DNA of 64,000 nucleotides, taken from the NCBI GenBank assembly GCA_002335865.1, contig DDCY01000029.1:74620-138619 (forward strand), written 5' to 3'. The translations under genes and the position numbers were made by a program. Numbering within the stretch: the stretch's first letter is position 1; each line of letters starts with the position of its first letter. The notes below the pieces were generated by a model. It searched no databases. It had not been told where the DNA came from and saw only the letters and a program-made list of their open reading frames with translations. This document shows, one piece after another, positions 18,901 to 27,900 of the stretch. Origin of the DNA: Saprospiraceae bacterium UBA1994 (GTDB lineage Bacteria; Bacteroidota; Bacteroidia; Chitinophagales; Saprospiraceae).

Positions 18901-21900
18901 TATAGATGGAGATAATGATGGTTCTTCTGTGATGCCCGTAGAGGATGATCCTGTGCATCCATTGATATCTGTAACGGTGACGGATATTATCGTCTCCATT
19001 GCAAATTGGATCGTTTGTGTCATCTCACCGGTGCTCCATTCCCAAGCTACATATTCGCTGCCTGCATCGAGAGTAGTGTTGCCTCCAGGACAGTAAGTAG
19101 CACTTCCTCCAATAGTTGGATTGACATCAGGATATGTAAATACATTTACAGAATTACTCGCTTGACATCCGTTTATATCTGTTACAGTTACTGTATAAAG
19201 TCCTGTCATATTTATACTGATCGTAGGATCAGAACTTCCAGTTGACCAATCGTATGAAGAGTAACTTTCTGTAAGATTGAGCTCAGTATTTCCATCGATA
19301 CAGAAGTTAGGATCTCCACCGATTTCCGGTGTAGGTAAGTCCGCTACTGTTACATTGATAGATGTCGAACTCGTACATCCGTTATTATCAGTTACAGTCA
19401 CTGCATAGTTACCTGCTTCATCTACTGTAATACTTGAAGTATTAAATCCTGTAGACCATTCGTAGTTAGTAAATGTGCCTCCTATGGCTGAAAAAGTTAC
19501 ATTTCCACCTTCACAAAGTTTATCACTTCCTAATATAGAAACCTGCGTTGGATCTACAACTGTAACATTTACAGCAGTCTCTCCAGAACATCCAGAAGCG
19601 TCATATACTGTAACTGCATAAGTACCTGTAGTAGATATGTCGATGAATTGATCTATTGATCCAGTTGACCATTCGTAGGTGTCAAAGGCACCAACTGTCA
19701 ATGTCTCAGTCTGTCCGCTACATATTAAAGAAGGTCCATTTATCGTAGGTGATAGAGAAGTCTCCAATGAAGTGTTTATACTTGTACTAGCTGTACAGCC
19801 ATTAATGTCAGTAACGGTAACGGTGTATGTTCCTTCCGCATCGGCATTGATTGTAGGAGTATTTTCTCCACCTGGACTCCAACTATATACTTGATACTCG
19901 TCAAGTGTACCTAATGTGGTAAATCCACCTAGGCAAAAGGATGGTGATCCAGTAATAGCCACATTAGGTACGTTAAATTCTGTTACTATTATAGAAGTGT
20001 TTCCAACACAACCATTGGCATCTGTTACTGTCACCGAAATGGCCCCGCCAATATCTACAATAGTTGTTTGTTCGAGTGAACCATTGGACCATTCATATGA
20101 AGAATATGTTTCTGTAGATAAAGTAGTCTGACTATCTGCACAAACTTCAGTAATACCCATAATAGTTGGTATCGGATTATCTATCTGTTCTACATTTATA
20201 GATGTCTCACTTGTACATCCATTAGAGTCTGTAGCAGTTACACTGTAAGATTGAGATTCGTTAATTGTGATTGTTTGTCCGGAAGATCCATTGGACCATT
20301 CATATTCTTCAAATCCTCCTAAAGCTGTTAATTCTGATAATTCTCCTTCACAGAAATCTGATTCTCCGTCAATCGTTACTTGAGTTACATTATAGTTGCT
20401 CACCATAATCATACTAGATCCAGTACATCCGCTCAAGTCAGTTACTGTTACCGAATAACTCATGCCTGGATCAACCGTAATAGTATTAATACCCATTTCT
20501 CCTGTAGACCAAGAGTAACTTTCAAAATCGCCGCCAATAAATAGGGTAGAAGTCTCACCAGGACAAACCAGATTAGGTCCAGCAATAACAGGAAGCAGTT
20601 CTGTTAACTCTTGAATCATCGTAGCACTAGTTCCTGTACATCCATTTTCGTCTGTAATAGTAACACTATATGTTCCTTCGGTATCTACATCTATTGTTCT
20701 AGTCATTTCTCCATTTGGAGCCCATACGTACGATGCAAAATCTCCTGCATCGATAGTTGTGATTCCATCTGTACAGAATGACTGACTACCTGAGATGATT
20801 ACATCAGGTGATTGATGATTACTAATAATAGTTGTCGCAATAGCTGAACAATTACTGTCATCTGAAACGGTCAATGAATAGGTACCTGCTTCAGTCACAG
20901 TAATCATGTTGGTTATATCTCCAGTCGACCATTCATATGTTAAATTAGTTCCAGTATTGGCAGAGAGGATAATAGATGATCCTGGGTCAGGACATATCTG
21001 ATTATCACCAATAATCTCTGCAATTGGTGGAGCTATAAAGTCCATCGTAACACTACTGCTAGCAGTACAATCATTCATATCAGTAACTGTTACTGAGTAG
21101 GTACCTGGCATACCAGTAAGAATACTTGAATTTACAGACCCTGTACTCCAAATATAATTTGTGTAATCAGGGTTATTGGCATTAAGACTAGCTAATTCAT
21201 TTGGACAGATTCCCGATGGAGCATTGATGATTGGTGTAGGGAGCGGATTTTCAGTTACAGTGATAATGGCTATCCCTTCACAGGTTCCGTCTTGCACTGT
21301 CACAGAGTAAACCCCAGCTTCATCTACTATTATCGATTCAGTATTTTCCCCTCCAGGAAGCCATTCGATATTAGAAAATCCGCTACCAATACTTAGCTCT
21401 ACAAATCCTCCAGCACAGAAATTATCGCCTCCAGATATATTTGGATTGAGTACTTCTGCTTCTATTACCTCTACAGATGATGATCCTGTACATCCATTAA
21501 GATCGGTTACAGTTACTGTGTAAGTACCTTCTGAATTAACATTTATTGAGAATGTGTTTTCAAAATTAGGACTCCATTCATATTCGCTAAATCCGAATGG
21601 CGCAGAAAGCAAAGTAGAACTACCTTCACAATATGTTGTAGATCCTGCGATTTGTACAAATGGATTAAATGCTACAGTTAATATAAATTCATCGGTAGAA
21701 GTACATCCATTACTATCAGTGACAGTCACTTCATAAACTCCTTCATTATCCACTGTTATGGTTTGTGTTATATCACCAGTATTCCATTCATAAAAATCAA
21801 ATGGAAGGTTTGTGGTTAGAGTAGTAGTTTCATTTTCGCAAATAAAATCATCTCCTACTATAGTTACTATTTCTGGTGTTACTACAGGTAAGAAAACTTC

Positions 21901-24900
21901 TACTAATTCTGATTGACATCCATCAATAGTACAATCAACATAATAGGTTGCATCTATTGTCAATGGTGTTGTTTCGAATGTAGATCCAATGAATACAACA
22001 GTAGAACCTGCTGGATCACTGTACCATGTATTAATACCACCATCACATACTGATACGGTTATGGTTGCTGTCTCTCCAAAACAAGTATTGGGAATAGTAG
22101 GTACCTCAGGATCGGATGTAGGATTAGGTGTACCGGCACAAGGAATACATACATCACCTTGGCAATCTACAGTGACTTCATCATTGATAGTACAAGGATC
22201 CAAATCATTACATGATTGAACGAATACTATTCCATCATCACAAGTTGCTGGTGTACCTTGACATGGAACACATATTTGACCATTACAAGCTATTATTTGA
22301 ATGTCATTTACTGTACAGTCATTGTTGTCATCACAAACTACAGCTTCTGTATCACCAGAACAATCTGTTGGGGTACCTGCACATGGCTCACAAATCACAC
22401 CGTTACATGAAACAATTTCAGTATCGTTGATCGTACAATCATCGCCGTCATTACAAGGTTGTTCTTCAGGTTTAGATAGATTTATTATTTGAGTAAATGA
22501 TACTGGGCCATTGCCACAACTATCTGTATAGTCCCAAATCCGAGTTACTGTTCCACCTGTACATTCATCAAGTACTCCGATTTCTAAAAATGAAACTGTA
22601 CCAGTTCCATCGCAATTATCTGTCCATGTGATATCTCCATTTGCAGGGAGATCATCGATACAAGACAAGTTAAGTGTACTCATCGGTAGATTGATAAATA
22701 CTGGATCTAGTATATCGTCAAGTGTTATTATTTGTTGGTGAGTAATGGGTGGACCACATGTAGGAGTTACCTCCCATTCTCTTATGATCTGATCTCCACA
22801 AGACACTAATGTGCCTGATTCTGTAGGTGCCAAGAACCCTTCATCTAAACACAGATCACCAATAGCATTGTTTGAATATTCTAAAGTGATTGCAACTGGT
22901 ACCGGATCGCCACAATTGATAGTAACATTAGTTGGTAATGCAGTTATCCAATTAATATTAGGGATCATTCCTATGTTGATCGTTTGCGTATGATTAATAG
23001 GATTTCCGCACTCATCAGTGTAACTCCATACTCTTGTAATCGTTCCTCCATTACAATTGTCATAGTCATCTGTTATCGTTGGTGAGACGACTCCCGTACC
23101 ATCACAATTATCTGTCCATGTGAGATCGATAGCTGCTGTAACATCACCGTAACAATCGTAACTTTCATCACCTGGAGCACCAATAAATACCGGCGCCTCA
23201 GTATCAACAAGAGTAATTGTCTGTGTATGTTCTAATGGTGGTCCACACTCAGGAGTGTATGACCAAGTACGAATGATCTGATCACCACATGTGATAAGTG
23301 TACCATCTTCTATTGGTGTAATTACGCCTTGATCCAAACAAGTCATACTGAGTGAATTATTAGAATAATTGAGATCTACAACATTAGGTATTGCATCACC
23401 ACAATTTACATCTGCATCAGTAGGTAAACTACTCGTCCAAATTACATCAGGAATAGGTTCTACAGTTATTGTTTGTACATGAGGAGTTGTATTGCCACAG
23501 GCATCAGTGTATTCCCATGTTCTTGATAGTATTCCTCCTGCACAGTTGTCTACTGTACCTACTTCAGTAACTGAGACAGTTCCTGTTCCATCACAATTAT
23601 CTGTCCATGTGAGATCTTCAGCTGCGGGTACATCTGCAAAACAGTTGTAAGTGGCATTGCCTAAAGGATTTATAAGAACTGGCGACTCAGTATCTTCCAA
23701 AGTGATTGTCTGAATATATGAAAGCGGTGGTCCACAGGCTGGTGTGTATTCCCAAGTACGAGTAATCATATCACCACAAAACATAATTGATCCATCTTCG
23801 ACTGGAGAGATCGTACCATTTTCTGCACAGATGACTCCCGATAATCCATTACTATAATTGAGATTAATAGCATCAGGGATTGCATCACCACATTGTAAGA
23901 TTACATTTGCAGGTAGGGCTGTAGTCCACATTACATCAGGTACTGGATTGATCGTAAGAGATTGAACATGCGTAACAGGATTGCCACATTGGTCAGTATA
24001 TTCCCATGTCCTGGTAATATTGCCACCAGTACATGGATCAGAAGTGTCACTAATAGAAGGCGAAACCATTCCTGTACCATCACAATTATCTGTCCATGTG
24101 ATGTCCATCTCTGGAGTTACATCTGCTAGACAGTCATAGGTTTCATCTGCTGGAGCTCCTACAAAAACTGGAGGAATAAGGTCTTCGAGAGTGATAGTCT
24201 GAGTATATGAAAGCGGTGGTCCACAGGCTGGTGTGTATTCCCAAGTACGCGTAATCTCATCCCCACATACGACTAAGGCTCCAGCTTCTACAGGTGGAAT
24301 CACTCCTTCATCAAGACAAGTTGGCGATGCTGCACTATTGCTATAGTTAAGATCGATTGCATCAGGAATAGCGTCTCCACATTGTAAGATTACATCTGCC
24401 GGTGGCGCTGTAGTAAAGACTACATCTGGTAAAGGATTAACTATCACCGTCTGAACATGAGTGACAGGATTACCGCAAGCATCTGTATATAACCAAGTAC
24501 GAGTGGCAGTGCCACCAGTGCAATCATCTAAAGTTCCATCTAAAGTTGGAGAGACCGCGCCGGTTCCATCACAGTTGTCTGTCCATATAAGATCAGTAGA
24601 GGCAGTTACATCTGCAACACAATCGTAAATTTCATCACTTGGAGGGTCGACAAATACAGGAGGAATCATATCTTCTAAAGTTATCGTCTGAACATGCGTC
24701 AATACCATACCACAAGTTGGTGTATATTCCCAAGTCCGAGTAATCATATCACCACATATCACGAGTGCTCCATCTTCTGCTGGAGCTATGGTTCCTTCGT
24801 CTAAGCAACTCGTCGAGGGAGAGCTATTAGAATAATCCAAATCTATTGAACCAGGAATCGCATCACTACATTGTAAGGTTACATCCGCAGGTAGAGAGGT

Positions 24901-27900
24901 CACCCAAACTACATCTGGAACAGGATTTACCGTTATTATTTGAGTATGTGTAACCGGATTTCCGCAGGCATCTATGTATTCCCAATCTCTTGTAATCGTA
25001 CCTCCAGTACATGCATCGGTAACATCTACAATATTTGGTGATACCATACCTGTGCCATCACAGTTGTCTGTCCAAGTGAGAACTACCTCTGGAGTGACAT
25101 CAAGAAGACAATCATAAGTTTCATCACCTGGAGGGTCGACAAATACAGGGGCGATCATATCTTCTAGTGTGATCGTTTGAACATGTGTCAATACCGGTCC
25201 ACAAGTTGGTGTATATTCCCATGTTCGAGTAATCATGTCCCCACAAATTATCAAGGCTCCCATTTCTGAGGCAGAAATAGTTCCCTCGTCTAGACAGTTA
25301 GTTGATGGTGAACTATTGGAATAATCTAAGTCTACTAAAGTAGGAATAGGATCTCCACATTGGATGATTTGGTCAGTTGGTAATGTCGAAGTCCAGACTA
25401 CATCTGGGACAGGGTTTACTGTAATTATCTGAGTATGAGTAGCTGGATTGCCACAAGCATCAGTATATTCCCAAGTACGAGTGATAGAACCACCGGTACA
25501 ATCATCAGTCATATCGTCTTCGGTTACTGGTACTAAGTCTGTTCCATCACATATATCTGTCCATATCAAGTCTGTTGCTATAGGTACATCAAGTATACAG
25601 TCAAAAGTTTCATCCATAGGTGGAGCTATAAATACAGGTGGATCTGTATCTACTAAAGTTATAGTCTGCATATGAGTAATTACATCACCACATATAGTTA
25701 AGTATTCCCAATTTCTTACAATCTGATCTCCACACTCAACTAAAGTTCCAACTTCAGTAGCTGATACCATACCTTCATCTAGGCAACCTATTATTCCGGA
25801 ATTATTGGAATATTCAAGTTCGAGTAATGTTGGAATTGGATCGTTGCAGGTAATATCTTCATTTCCAGGAAGTGTGCTTGTCCAGTCCACAACGGGTATT
25901 GCATTTACTGTGATAGTTTGCACGTACATAGATGGATTACCACATTGATCTGTATAAGACCATGTACGAGTAATCGCCCCGCCTGCACAACCTGATGTCA
26001 TATCATCTTCTACTCCAGAAACCATACCTGTGCCATCACAATTGTCTTCCCAAGATTGGTCCGTCATTGCAGGCACTTCTGAGATGCAATCATACGCAAT
26101 ATCTCCAGGTGCAGTTGGCCATGTAGGAGTTTCAGTATCTTCAAGCTCAATATTTTGTGTATGACTAATTGATGGTCCGCAAGTTGGTGTGTAAGTCCAT
26201 GTACGAGTTATGATATCACCACAGATATTTAATACTCCGACTTCTGTACCTGATACTGATCCTTCGTCTAGACAAATTACTTCTTGAGCACCATTTGAGT
26301 AGTCCAGCATATTAAACGTAGGTATAGCATCATCACAAGTAATGGTTATATCGGCTGGAAGCATAGAGGTCCAAGTTACATCAGGTATAGGATCTATAGT
26401 TATGATTTGGGTATAGGTTAATGGATTGTCACATGCATCAGTATATTCCCATGTACGAGTAATCGTACCTCCTAGACAAGCGTCAGTGTCATCGGTTTCT
26501 ACAGCAGATACAGTACCCGTTCCATCACAATTGTCAGTCCAAGTCAAATCTGGAGCAGTTGATACTTCTGAGATACAAGTAAATGTAACGTCACTTGGAG
26601 GATTTGTAAATATTGGAGTTTCAGTATCTATTAAAGTAATATTTTGGATATGAGTAATTATATCTCCACAAGTCGGAGTATAAGACCAAGTCCGAGTTAC
26701 TACGTCTCCACAGACAAGATGACCGCCATTTTCTATTGGGCTTACCATACCTTCGTCTAAGCATTCTGCTACGGCTCCATTACTAAAAGTCATATCTTCA
26801 AAAGGAGGAAATGCTTCACCGCAAACGACGTCTATATCTGCAGGTAACACGCTAGTCCACTCGACCGGTGGAACAGGATTGATTGTAATTATTTGAGTAT
26901 GATTTACAGCTTGTCCACACGGATCTATATAGTCCCAAGTACGAGTAATCGTACCTCCTAGACAAGCATCTGTATCATCCACTTCTACCGCGGTAGTGGT
27001 ACCTGTACCACCACAATTTGAGTTCCAAACAAGGTCAACAGCAGTAGTAACTTCGTCTATACAATCATACGTGATATCAGCTGGAGGATCAACGTATACG
27101 GGTGGATCTGTGCTTTCTACGGTTATAGTTTGTATATATTCGAGGTCTCTTCCACACAGATCAGTATAAGACCAAGTATAAGTCATAGTACCACCACATT
27201 GAGTAGGGGTTGCTGATTCTACTGCGGATAAAGTACCTTCAATTAGACAAGTCGAAACCGATGAATTTGTATAATTTAAATCTACACTTGGTATTATGTC
27301 AGTTAAACACTCTACAGTTTCATTCGCAGGTTCGATATCAAAAACTGCTTCTGGAATAGCACTAACAACTATATTTTGAATATGCGTTGTTTCATTGTCA
27401 CATAGATCTGTGTAAGTCCAGGTTCGAGTATATGAACCTCCAAGACACAAATCTACTGAGCCAAGTTCAGTACCTTCTACATTGCCACTACCGGCGCAGT
27501 TATCAGTCCAATCCAAGTTTTCCATAGCAGCTAAGCCATCAAAACAATCTATATCTAGATCAGCAGGAGGTGCAGTAAATATTGGATCTTCGTTATCTTC
27601 TATAATAAATTCTAATGGCTCCATCTCGCAAAAGCAAGTAGTATCACAATCTGCGATATCTGGGATAAACTGCCCAATTTCTGGGGCATTAAAAGTCTCA
27701 TTATCTTTAAAGTTGTAACTGTATGCGGTGTATGTTCCACATTCATCTGCGGTAAATGTTGCATTGTCACCCGATTCAGTAAAAATGATTTCTCCACCAG
27801 AATTAGTGACAAAGATATATTCTGTCAATTCTGCAATGTCATTGTATCCAGTGGCTTCGATAGAGATATCGCTTTCTGGACATTCAGGGCTTGGAGTAGC

